Below are positions 40,601-54,042 of a stretch of 64,000 nucleotides of DNA, piece by piece. Positions within the stretch are counted from its first letter, which is position 1. Every line of letters begins with the position of its first letter. Location of the stretch: positions 372,001 to 436,000 of the forward strand of contig BSDZ01000103.1 in the NCBI GenBank assembly GCA_030268105.1, written 5' to 3'. Source of the DNA: Volvox africanus (taxonomy: Eukaryota; Chlorophyta; Chlorophyceae; Chlamydomonadales; Volvocaceae). Under the pieces are notes generated by a model, which saw nothing but the letters and a program-made list of their open reading frames with translations, did no database searches and had not been told where the DNA came from. Position numbers and translations under genes: made by a program.

Positions 40601-43600
40601 TTCTCAACTATATTTGATTACAAATAATAAACTGTGTTTCACATTTTTCATTCTGATATTACGGCGTTTGTCAAATCAATCATTCCCTTTGACGACCATC
40701 TTCCCACGATAGGACAAGAACAAGTGATAAACCTAATCTTTGAAGCTGAAATAAACGATGCAAACTTCTCTATTCAAACCTAATTTCGCGGCTTGGCTAA
40801 AGTGAAATGAGTAAAAAAACGTTTCATGTTCGCATTGGTCCAGCCCGCAGTCCAACCTTTGTCTCTTGACGAGCTTTTATATTACCACGGCTTATGACTT
40901 TGCATTTAACCTGCAATCCTTAACTGCAAAGTCATGAAACTCGACAGTTTGAACATACATGTGGCGCGATGCGGTGCAATGCGGCGCACCGCGCAAGCAA
41001 CACCAGGCACGTGGCACGTGCCAAGGCAATACACCATGCGACGTGACGTACCAAGCAATACACGCAAATTGTTGAGGTTTGGGATTGAAATTCAGCACTC
41101 GAATGCTGTTCATGTGCCTGCACTCTGGCCACGGGTGTTACATCGTGCGCGACTTTCCCTGAAAGGACAAGCACCGAGGGGCCTGATCGGATTTACACAG
41201 TGTGCATGTGTGTGTGTGCTATAGTATCTTGGCGTAGTGTCCAGGATGCACGTGATTTCATCCTTTGATCGAGAAGGTCTCGAATTCCACCTCCAGGAGG
41301 CTGAAGTGGCGATTGCAATTGGTGGATGCAGGAAGCTAAGCCGTGTGGGAGATAGAACCTTGACGGAACCAGTCATTCCAGGGTGGTGCTTCACCTGTCC
41401 TCGGATGTGAAAAAGATGAAAAGGAGGATGCTTATAGTATCTTGGTGTGTCGACGGATAGTGATTAGGATGGATCATGTATGGTTCTCTTCCGATCGGGC
41501 CTTCGCTTAAGCGGACATAACAGAGATACAACATGCGCACACACGCCTGTAAACTGTTATACTTCTGTAATGATATCCGCCTTACAGCAAAGGCCCGATC
41601 GGACAATGTCCAGTTTCCTAGTCATTCCGGATGTTAACCGTAGATACCCTATATATATAGAAGTATACTTGCCTAAATATTTAATTTAATAATCTCACCT
41701 TAAATTGGGAAAAAGAGACAATTTTGCTTTAAAGCCTGATTTTCCTCAGGCTGTTTTGGTAAGGCATATCATCTTGATGCGCGCACACTGTTGTATCTCT
41801 GTGTTAATAACCGCCAAACTGTTTAGGCCCGATCGGATGATGTCCACTTTCCTGAACATCCTGGATATTAGCCTTAGATACCCCAGGATACTACACACAC
41901 CTGCAAACCACAAACACAGTGGACAATCTATACACACAGTTCGCATGCGCATTCCTTATCCCCATCCCCCCTGTGTCCCGCGTCCCCCTTCCATCCTCCG
42001 TCCCCCCATCCACGCCCCTTGTGAAACGGGGGAACTTGCATCTCGGCATCATGTGCTATTACACATTGGTGCGCATTGCTAGGACTGACCTTAGGTCCCA
42101 GGGTCCCCGACAAGCGCACGACAGGATGCACATGAAATCCTTCTGCCCTACGGTGGATGCCCAGGCTGGTGCTGTGTCAGGGTTACTTCCCGACTCTAAA
42201 AATAAGAAATATGGGCGGTAGTGCCGGGAAAACAATAGAACCCCATACGTCGGGTGCACGGCGCAAGCTGCCCTACGGGTTGCCCAGGCTACCGAGGACG
42301 TTCAATGCAGGGTGGGGAGGATTGTGATTTGGAAACTCGCACCCCGGCATTACGTGCTATTTCACCCTGTGTTACACCTGTCCCCCATCTCCCGCCCATG
42401 TCCTACATCCCCCGTTCGTCTCCCGGTCCCCTTCCCCCATGTTCGCGTTCACGTTCACGCTGCACCGCGCCAAATCACGCTTGTGTTCGCGCCGCATTGC
42501 GCCATATCATGTCCCACAGCACCACGCCCGTAATTTGTTGAGGTTTGTCAGTCAAACTGCGCAGATTAAATAATATTCATAAAGATATGATTATTTACTG
42601 TTTCGTGTAGGTTAAAGGGCAAAAGGCAAAGGCTTGACTGCGGGCTGGGACCATGGAGACTGCGAGACCTGTTTCACTTCTAACTCATTTCATTTAGTCA
42701 AGCCGCAGGTATTGAAATGTAGACTACCGGACATAAGGAGGCCTGGCGTTATTAAGAGAAAGTATTCGTTACATAGTATCCGATAGTCAAAAGAAGACCG
42801 GATAGTTCGGTCCAGAGTTGGCTTAATAGTCGCGCGTAGCGCACTACAGATGGGACGAGCGCGGGTTCGCTAGTGTACTGCCGAGTACAGCTCCAATAAC
42901 GCGATTGTTACTAGAACGGATCGTTACAAATCCCAACTGATAAACCATATGATAACACGCCCCCTCGAGACGTTCTTAGCAACAAGCGACAAAAGAAAAC
43001 TTCTCATGAAACCGTCTTCCTAATGTCTGGTAGTCTACATTTATCACGCTTACAGACAGAATTGTGTTGAGAATGACAGCGGTGACAGCAGCAGCCATTG
43101 CGTGTTCTTTTTGAGAAACCTGGCGGTCATCATTGACCAAGGCTTGACCAAGGGTTCGAGCGGCTTCGCTTTAGGACGACCCGAAGGACAGCATGAAACT
43201 CGGGAGGGCGGGGAGAGGAGCTGGGCTTGGGTGGTGTGAGATCTCTCACGGAGGGGGGCCCCCTTATCAATATTACCGTCTTATATGTTCTACCGATTTA
43301 TGTTCCATCGATTGATACCAATGATTTTTGCAAAAGCAGATAGTAAATCTAGGCTAAGACGTAGCGAATTTATGATCCAAGTTGCTTGAGTGGGCTCGTC
43401 CAGAATCACTAATTCTGGTTTCCTCATAGGCGTTCCAGCCAGTTTATACCAACACATATATCTTATTATTGTTGTGATATGCGGTCAGACTTCTTCATGT
43501 GTTCATTGGTTGAACGCATTGTCAGGAACGTACTGCGGCTGAATTTCAAATGTGAAGGGTCTTATGTACGATCCTTCACCAAGTCGCTACTTATTCCCCG

Positions 43601-46600
43601 AAGCTGACTTGCTTCTTTAGCTGTTTGTAACAACTGGCATAGTGGCAGCTCGCTTGTCCAGCTTGTGCTGAACTGGACCTTTCTCAGCTGTTGCGACGCG
43701 AATTTCACAACAATTATTAGGGGGACGTACTTATTAGTCTATAAAGTGTGATATTTAGCTTCTTCGCGTCCACTGAAGTAATTAATATAATATCCGTTCC
43801 TTGAGATAAAGGTTATATCATAATTTGATCTAGTTACTTGCGTACTGTGGCTGAGTGTAATTTGTTGGCGAGCAACATACCGAGCGAGAAGGTGGCGAGA
43901 GCACAAGTGGGCGGTGGGGATTACCAAAATGGATGCATGCGTGCAATTATGCATATAAAAATATAATGTGACATGAGCTTGCCTGCCTTGTGGCGGCGCA
44001 GTATGTATCGTAGTCATGCATGTGCGGTTGTGTAAACAAAATAGATGAGTGCCGACTTTTGCTGGTACTTGATAAGCAAGCGCTGCAAGGGAAGTGAATG
44101 ACATGCATAATCGCTTTATTACTTGTTTCGCAAAAACCTGTCGATGGAAATATGGATGCCTAATGGATTTATCTATACTGGATTTCTCCATTTTTGGTTC
44201 TTCCGAACCATTTTGGAGTACTTTGTTAGATAACAGAAATTTTAAAATGTTATCTTTATTATTTAAGCTTTTGTACTGATGAGCGAGATTAGTAGGGTGT
44301 TGCTGCTGTGCCGATTGCTCTGGCCATCACTTGAAAACATGAAAAGCTATTCTGCGGCTCAAAGGCCGAGAAAAACCGAGAATTTAGAATGCCCCAAACG
44401 AGCTCTCCAAAAGCAAATTCCGGATGCTTACTTCCCCAAGCCCATTGCCTTAATGCATTTCTTGAACTTAACGGCTCCATGCGCCTTCGTCAGCACATCT
44501 GCCTGTTGAAATGTAGAGTACCGGACGTTAGGAAGCCTGACGTTTTTACGATAAAGTATTCGTTACATTGTATCCGATAGTCAAAAGAAGACTGGATAGT
44601 CCGGTCCGGAGTTGGCACAAATTATTGTAACGCAAGAGATTCGCTGCCCTCGCCATGGCCTCTGCCCAAAGCTTCTGTGGCAGTCCAGACTCCGCCAGCA
44701 TTGCCCGGGTCTTCTCCAACAGCGTCCTGTTGAGGTGCTCCACCACCCCATTCTGCTCTGGCGATTACCCTACGGTCGTACCATGGATAATCCCTTTCTT
44801 GCCAAAGTAGGCGCCCATGACCGAGTCGAGGAACTCGGTCCCACGTTCCGTGTGCACCTCTTTCACGTGACAGCAAGTCATGTTCTCCAGCGCCTCGCTC
44901 ATGATCTTGACCTTTTTTCCCACTGCATCCTTGGCCTCCATAAATGCAACTGTAGAGAACCCCGTGCAGTCATCCAGGAGTGTAGTCATATACCGAGATC
45001 CAACCGATGAAGTCTCAGGCATTGGTCCACAGACGTCCAGGTGTATTAGGCCCAGAGGTTTCGCTGCCTTGTGCCCAGTGGATGGGAATGGTCCACACGT
45101 CTGCTTCGCATAGATGCAGGGCTCACAGACCTGCGAGCTGGCTGCCTCCAGGCTCGCGCAATCCAACTCCATGCCCGTTACCATGTTCTCCCGGCACGTT
45201 CACTCCAGGCTTGTATAGCCCAGGTGCCCCAAGCACCAATGCCACAGCGCTGCCTTCAAGCTTCCTGACCCGACCGCCGCACATAAGCGGCCTTTGCTAG
45301 CCGGACGCCCTGCTGTGTCATGGCAAATAGTGTAGAGCCATCCCACCTTGTCTGCCCGTAGGATGGTCCTCCCCTTCACCTGCGTGGGTGCCTTGTCGTG
45401 ACCCGGCAGAATCGTAGCACCACAATCATCAAAGATCCCTGCTAAAATCAGCTTTACCGTTGCCTTTGGCACCACATAGACCTTGTTGAGCTTGATCTTC
45501 AGCCCTTTAACTGTCTTTCTCCACATGGTGTAGCGACCTACGTGCGTGGGCTGATGGCCTTGGTCCATCATAGCCCACCACCGAAAACATGTTTTCATGC
45601 TGCACAGCTTGCACGTCCTCCAGCTCCAATACGTCATAGGTGATTGCCACTGAGATGCCAAGTCCAGATGCCATGCATCCAACCGTGATTCACTTCCTAC
45701 TGCATACACCATTTTTATGGGCTCCCTGTGCTGAAGGTTGACCCCAATGCGTCCATAGTTTCCTTGCTGCTGATCTGCCAGACGCTTCTTCTTTCACACC
45801 TGAACGAAATGTTCAGGCTTACCGCAGTAGCAGCAGGTGGCATTGGACTTACTCTTCTGTCTGCTGCCCTGACCTTGGCCTGATGAACCGGTGTTGCCAC
45901 CACTTCGATGTGTGTGATAAATGCCGATGACTCCTTTGTATCCTCCAGCAACACATAAGCCATGAGCCGTGCGACCACTTGTGCAAAGTGCAGCTCCCCT
46001 TCCTGCATGGCGGGAGCTGTCATGACCACGTGGTATTTGCTGGGAAGCCCTTTTGTCATGATTGTTGGGAGCTCCCCACCTGTGACGATGTGTACCACAT
46101 CCAGCAGATCCGACTGCAGCTGTCAAGTGCGGCTGATGTAGACTGGCAGCTCCTCTCCGTTGGCCATTTTACAATCGCTCAGCTCCTGCCAAAGTGCTAC
46201 TTTTCTCATATTGCAGGTTGTCGTGACCACAGCTGCCAAAGTGTCCCAGGCGGCTATTGTATCTCTGTTGTGTTGGCCTACAAAGGCCCGATCGGAAGAT
46301 AACTTTTTTTATCCAACTTCTGACACTACCTGTAAGATACCCCAGGATACTACAGCGGCCTTCACATTTGCCACCCGAGCATGGTTTGGAGGTGATGGTT
46401 CTCGACATTCTTGACCATCATGCTCTTGACCTTAGAGGAGATGATTATTATTATTACATTACTCCGGCCGAAGCCTGGCGTGTGTTAAGGGGGAGACGGC
46501 ACTGAGGGGGTACACCTCACGGACTCCCTATACTCCATATCTCCACCGCTATCCCGGTTGATCGTCCATCTTCTTCGATCAACGTTGAACCATTATCGCT

Positions 46601-47641
46601 GGCCACACGCTACACTCTCGCTGTGGGACACGACCCGTTCTTGCATCTTGCAAGAGTCGGGTGCTCCTGTATATATACACCAGGCCTCATGAAATCTGCA
46701 CCGCCCATGTCACTACTATCATATGGCACCCTGTGCTTGCGGCACCCTTAGTCCTGGCGGAGGGTACTAAGGCCCCTACGACCCGCTTCAGCCGCTCGGG
46801 AACTCTGCACCCCTCGTCTTAGTCTCGTGCGAGGTTCGACCTAGCCATACTTTCTTAGTAGCCTTGGATCAATTTCTTGTCCAGCTTCAGATGGACCTTG
46901 ATTGTCCAGGGTCTCCACATCCACGGCTCCTAGGCTTCAGGTGCTAGGCTGGCCACTACACACCCACAGGTTGCTGTAAGCTTCGATCAACCTGTGGTGG
47001 CAGCGATGGGATTTGAACCTATACCTCCTGACGGAAACGATAGGCTTTTCCAATTAAGCTACGCTGCCTAGAGGAGATGATGACATTTCTCTCTGCAATT
47101 GTCCATGGAGCAGGGCGTGACTGTGTCCAAGCTCCGCACACAACAATTAGAATCGCAGCTTCCAAGTAGAGTAGTTGTGGAGGTCCAGCGGCTTGTCCAG
47201 CCTATCCTTTCCAATTGTGAAGACCTATAAACGTGAAGTTCGACATAAATGATGGGCAAAAGATGTCAGGCTCATCGGTCCACATAGACAGGGGCTCATA
47301 ACCTGGTGAAAGTCCCAATTGATACATAATGTGATTGAAATAATGTGAAGTGCGGCACCTTTTAGGAAGCCAGTATAGATGGAGAAGCGTTCATAGCACC
47401 TTGACCTCGCCAAATAAACCTGTTTGTGCTCAAATGAATCATATACGCTACTGTAGTATCCTGGGGTAATTAAGGCTAATATCCAGGATGGTCAGGAAAC
47501 TGGACATCTTCCGATCAGGCCTAAACAGTTTGGCGGATATTAACACAGAGATACAACAACTACAAACAATATGCCATGAAACATAGAATTTATGAGCTAA
47601 AGCTATTGCTTTTCAGATAAGCAAACCATACTGTTTGGTCG

Positions 47642-47680
<39 letters not shown>

Positions 47681-50600
47681 CATGGGCAATCCTACAGGGC
47701 AGGCCCCCTTGAGGCGCTTCGGGCTGGGGCACCACCCAAATATAATGATGCGTATAAAATTGTTGCATGTATATATACACCCTGTAAACTTATATGAGTC
47801 CTTAATTTTCACCCCTCGTTGCCAAATCTTCATGAGTTCACCTCACCAAACATCGGCCTGTCAGGTGACAGCTTACAGCCATTTCATTATGTTGCAGGTT
47901 CTTATTTAAGGATAGTGGAAATTGAAGTCTACGGAAAGCCCAGTAAGTCCTTGGTCGCTTTTCCTCTGGTCATTGCATTTTCCCATAGATTCCTTCAATG
48001 AATGCAGCGAGTTATCAAGAAACTGATGTCAAAAAGATGGACCGCGTCGTGCAATATTATGTTAGCTGCATCCACCACTCATCCATGTGAAGAAGCCCCG
48101 AGAATGACTCAAGCCAACCAACTCATTTCCCGACGTTATGTTTCCCTTACCTGGACACATTATGCGCGGACGCCGGTCCCCAGCTCCATCGTCCCCACCT
48201 CCACCACCTTCGGCACCCTCTCCACTACTGCCACCATCGCCACCGGTTCCAGGACCTTCCCGACCCGCTCCTAGCCCTCCAATGCCACGGCCCCCGCCAC
48301 GTCCTCCAGGCGCATTTGGAGGTGAGTTCCAGATAATGTATGTGCAACATTGCTGAGAATTCCTTCCAACGAGTAGCATTTTGTAGTATCCTGGGGTATC
48401 TACGGGTAGTGTCAAAGATTGGACCACCGATGGTCATCTTCCGATCGGGCCTTTGTAGGCCGACACAACAGAGGTACAACACATTTCAGGTTCTGCATCA
48501 CCATATTGCTTGCTTTGGGTTGTACACATACAGGTCGGCTCTCAATCGCTTAGCATCCTTGCTTCAATTAATAAAGCCGCGCTATGTTGGCTGAAGTACC
48601 AAGTCTGACGCGGCAATCAGCTCAATTGGCTCCAAAGGTCACTGATGCTTGGCTTCAATGTTAGGCTCATTGTCATGAAATATATAATGTATATATAATA
48701 TAATATATAATATATCATACCTTTATGATACCTTTACCTTTAACAACCAACATGACATTTCGCCCATCTGAAAAGCAACATTAATAGTTATAATAAATAA
48801 AAAAAAATAAAATAAAATGAAATAAAATGAAATAAAATGAAATAAAATGAAATGAAATAAAATAAAATAAAATAAAATAAAATGAAATAAAATAAAATAA
48901 AATAAAATAAAATAAAATAAAATAAAATAAAATAAAATAATATAAAATAAAATAAAATAAAATAAAATAAAATAAAATAAAATAAAATAAAATAAAATAA
49001 TATAATATAATATAATATAATATAATATAATATAATATAATATAATATAATATAATATAATATAATATAATATAATATAATATAATATAATATAATATAA
49101 TATAATATAATATAATATAATATAATATAATATAATATAATATAATATAATATAATATAATATAATATAATATAATATAATATAATATAATATAATATAA
49201 TATAATATAATATAATATAATCTTAGAGAAATACAGTAAATAAAATTTATGAACCCCCAAAAATAGAAATTTCAAAAAAATCTATATCTAGAGAATCTAA
49301 TAACTTTATTGATAAATGGGTGTCTGGAAATTTTAACACCAATGATCTGAAAAATAATCTTAAGAGGACTACTATTTATTTACCAGAAGACCTACATAGA
49401 GAATTATAAATAAAAGCGGTGAATCAAAAAACTACCATGACTGATTTAATAATAGAAGCAATAGAAAAAAATCTAAAGTAACATTAAAATAACTACATTA
49501 TTATGTTTTAATTCTAATATGTTTAAGCATATTTATGCTTTTATCGAAGATGTTTATCCCCCTAAAAATAAGTTCTTACTCTGCGTGCATCCTGTGAAAA
49601 GATTATTTTTAATGATTAATGCGGAGGATAGAGAAATATAGCGCTGTATATCAATAAAATCGTCAGATTATTCTTTTCTAAAAGGAAAAGACAGGTTTAT
49701 CAGTACCAATAAGTTTTTTACAATAAGTGATACAACTATTCTAAACTGTAAGATTCTAGACTATTATATAATATAATAATAATATATAATAATATATATA
49801 TTAGAAGCAACATTAATAGTATTGATATTATTATTCTTACTATTATAATATAATATAATATAATATAATAATATAATAATATAATAATATTATGTTATAT
49901 TATATTATATTATATTATATTATATTATATTATATTATATTATATTATATTATATTATATTATATTATATTATATTATATTATATTATATTATATTATAT
50001 TATATTATATTATATTATATTATATTATATTATATTATATTATATTATATTATATTATATTATATTATATTATATTATATTATATTATATTATATTATAT
50101 TATATTATATTATATTATATTATATTATATTATATTATGTTATGTTATATTATATTATATTATATTATATTATATTATATTATATTATATTATATTATAT
50201 TATATTATATTATATTATATTATATTATATTATATTATATTATATTATATTATATTATATTATATTATATTATATTATATTATATTATATTATATTATAT
50301 TACATTATATTATATTATATTATATTATATTATATTATATTATATTATATTATATTATATTATATTATATTATATTATATTATATTATATTATATTATAT
50401 TATATTATATTATATTATATTATAACTATTTATGTTGCTTCTCAGATGGGCGAAATGTTATGATGGTTGTTAAAGGTAAACACACAGGCATGTCAACCTT
50501 ACAGGGTGGAGCACCCCGAGGCGCTTAACGCTGGGGTCCCACCCAATCCTGGAATCCGGTTCTTCTTTTCATGAATTAGCTCCTTAAAGGGATCTATCCT

Positions 50601-52888
50601 ACGATGTACATGGAGAGATATTTGAATAAATGAGTCTATTAGATCGTTTAGATCGTTTAGATTTAATGCTCCACCTGCTGCAGGAAACCTTGCCATGGGC
50701 AAGACGGCATACTCATCGGGCGGATACTATCCCGCCTCATGGGCTGTGGATGGCGACATCTCCACGATCGCATCCTCTTACCCAGACAGCTACTACAGAT
50801 GGCTGTCGATTGATTTGGGTGCCAGATACGATATCAGCCGCATTGTGTTGTGGAACGATGATACGGGGAGTTGCTGCTACTATGAGCTACTATATGCAGA
50901 GATCCGTGTCGGTCCGTACACCATCACATCTCAAGATGAAGTGTACAACTCTATGAGTAAAAACACATTGGTTTGGACGCCAACTTCCAGCTCTATTGGG
51001 TACGACACCGGCCGATCCTACACCATGGATTTGAACCCTCCAGTTATGGGCCGGTGGATCACCATCAAGGGCGCCGGCTACTATACCAGTGAGATCTGAC
51101 TGAACCCGCCATTTTACTTTCCTTTGATTACGTTGAACACCAGGCATGGTACTTTCTTTAATGCACATCTCGTTGTAGGTTAGATTCACTAGACAGAGTA
51201 GCAACGTAATAGTATGAACATATATAATAATATGCGTACCGATTAATAGTCTACTATCTAATGTGGTAGCAGTCTTGGATTGATAAAACATTCAAACCTG
51301 AACAAAGATGCAATCAAATTAACTGGCCAGTCAAATTTTATTTGATATCCAGCGGACAGCAGCAACCAAATGTTCCATCTGCTGAGGAGATAAAAACAAC
51401 AAGAATATATGTCGCAATAGCGACAGCTGAAATTCTCATTCTGGGAACACAGGTGGTCCGGCTTCCATTAGTCCAGAGAGTGGCCTCCATCTTATTCCGG
51501 TATGGAATCCATAAGCCTGCCACCAGGTTATGGAAGCATTTTATGGAGCGGAGAAAGCCTTCAATGTAACAGTATATTGGCTGGTATGGATGGCCTACAT
51601 AACTAAAGAGATCACTAAGCATCTCAGTTCTAGGCATGCTTAACCTTAGGGTTTTAGCCGTTCATGACATCGGAGGTTTTAAGGGTTTGTCCGGGCGCGC
51701 GGCCTGACGAAAAGCACACAACACTCTTGCTTTGACCGCTTCTCTAAATAAACATATAGCCGCAATGAACGTTTCTTCCTTGTTAAGTTTTATCCGGTTC
51801 TGGCTGAGTATCCTGCAAACAGTAAAGAGTCGCGAACCTGGCATTTGGGCAATGAAGGAATTTCTTTGGTCAGCGAAAGTCATGAGCTGATTACGCTTTC
51901 ACTGTTATAGGAATGCAACTAACAGGCATTCCCAGGTCGCCTGATGCAATGCGCCGCGTTCACCTCCAGATATGCGGCTGTGGCGGCTGGTCAACAATTC
52001 TCCTGACGGTCGTCTAACTCTTATTATGCTCTTAGCTCATTACGAGTTCCTTTACTTATAAGTTCCGAGATCATACTATGGTCAGAAATCCCATGGCGAG
52101 CTCTATCCCACTGCATTATGTATGTCGCAGGTTATGTGAAGGTAGCGGAGATTGAAATCTTTGGAACGCTCGGTAAGGTTGTATCTCATTCTTCATTTTT
52201 TACCTTAATTATATTACAAAAATGTATGAAGCAGGCTAGTAGTAGATGTCAGCTAGCAAGATGGAGCAGCTATTCACTGCTAGGCTTAACTTTGAAGCAA
52301 AAGCACCCACCAAGATGTAAATGTATCAATTACTTTCTCAGCTTCTATTTTTGTGCATTTGTGTTGGTGGACTAAAGGATATTCTATGAGTACGGTTGGT
52401 AAGCACAGGGATGAGAAGAAATTACGTCATTATTTCACGGCCTTTAAACCATAAAGAAATCTTTACTTTATCTCCCTCTTCAAGATAATTTAGAACTTCA
52501 TCGACAGTTTTGAAAGCAGATTTTGCTTCATCGAAATTATCGTAAAAATCCTTTCCTATACCGACAATTTGAGAACCCTGTCCGCCTATTCATGTGAGCA
52601 ACTGGCCGAGAATGACGCCATGCCAACCACCTCATGTCCTGTCGTATGTAATGTTTCCCGTATGTGGGCACATTACACATGCATGCCGGTCCCAGCTCCA
52701 CCTTCGCCACCTTCACCACCATCGCCACCGGTTCCAAGTCCTTCCCCACGCCCTCCTAGCCCTCCAACGCCACGGCCCCCTCCATATCCTCCGGGAACGC
52801 ATGGAGGTGAGTTTCAGAGCACATGAAACATCGACACGTAACAATTATATTGGTGCATCGCGACCCTGCAGATATGCTTTAGAATGTA

Positions 52889-52928
<40 letters not shown>

Positions 52929-54003
52929 TCCTGCAATCGCTTCCTGCAATCGCTTCCAAGGATGGTGTTTATTACGTAATTGCCTCAGTTATATTTGCGA
53001 CATACTACGCGATCTTAGCAAGGGGCCATATATTCCCTTTTTGTAGGTATGGATCCCCCCCCGGTTATATATGGAGCGTTTTTCCAGCGTTTAGGGGCGG
53101 GGCCCCAGCGTGTTGCTTCTCAGTCCCCGCCCTGTAGGGTTGCCCATGTGTTTGCGTGTGCCCGTGTTTGCGTGTGTGCATGCGTGTGTGTGTGTGTGTC
53201 CATAACGACCAAACATGGTAATTTCGTCGCCTAGCTCAATATCTGTGTACCGTGTGATAGCTGGGATACAATTTAGACAGTGAGGGGTTTATCGGTAGGT
53301 GCACGCACGCGCGCGCGCGCGCACACACACACACACAGTTGCTTGACAGTGCATGTACACAGTCCGCTTCTTGCTTCTCCCGTCCTTCCCGCGTCTCCCG
53401 CCGTCCCCCGTTTGCGCTGCGCCGCTTTCGCGTTTGCACGACACCACTAAGTGTCGCATCACAACACGCCACATGCGCAATTGAGGTTAAGCAGTTTAGC
53501 AGCACAATTCAATAATATTTCATAAGATATGAATATATATCATTTTACCTAGGTTAAGGTGCAAGAGGCAAATGCGGGCTGGAATGATGGAGACTGCGAA
53601 ACGTGTTTGTACGCATACATTTCACTTTATTTATCCAGGCCGTGGAATTTAGAATTGAATAAATTTATTTTAAGAACATTCTTTTAGCTTAGGAAGATTT
53701 GCTTTAGCACTTTTGTCAAGCGACAGGAAGATGGTAGATATACATAGTCAAGGGAATGGTAGGTTTATGACATCATGTTAGCGCAGATTGAAATGATGTA
53801 AAATGCGGCACCTATATTTTGGATCAAATATGGCTCGAGAAGCGTTAGCTGATATCACCTTGACCTTACCAAACCTGTTTGTGCTCGTCCACCGTTGATT
53901 AGATACAGACGAGATACCATGCATTACATAATTTATAAGGCTACAACTATTTCTTTATTTCTAGATGGATGAATAAATTTGCCTGGTCAGTGCAGACACA
54001 CAC

Positions 54004-54042
<39 letters not shown>

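Larger units (their letters stand above)
48732..50480. repeat. Long palindrome of pentanucleotide repeats around a bacterial core
   Basis: Left arm: unique 'ttaacaacca...catgacatttcgcccatctgaaaagcaacat' (48733-48782), then (AAAAT)n and (TATAA)n to about 49220. Right arm: (TATAT/TATTA)n from about 49890 to 50424, then 'atgttgcttctcagatgggcgaaatg...tggttgttaa' to 50477, the inverse of the left arm. The 670-bp centre is bacterial-like. A third copy of 'aagcaacattaatagt' is at 49807-49822. Confidence 0.85.

Noticed and set aside
43469..43713. MITE with 9-bp inverted ends TTGTTGTGA
   Set aside because: Trimming one base gives TG...CA ends and an exact 5-bp ATTAT duplication, so a solo LTR is the better reading.
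46998..47068. Functional nuclear tRNA gene
   Set aside because: The anticodon arm does not pair, the T stem has a mismatch, and the sequence is the head of an element with tail and target duplication.
48781..50528. Long open frames in the pentanucleotide tracts (runs of Tyr-Ile-Leu or Ile-Leu-Phe)
   Set aside because: A repeat of period five with no stop in its frames produces these automatically; no start context or domain.
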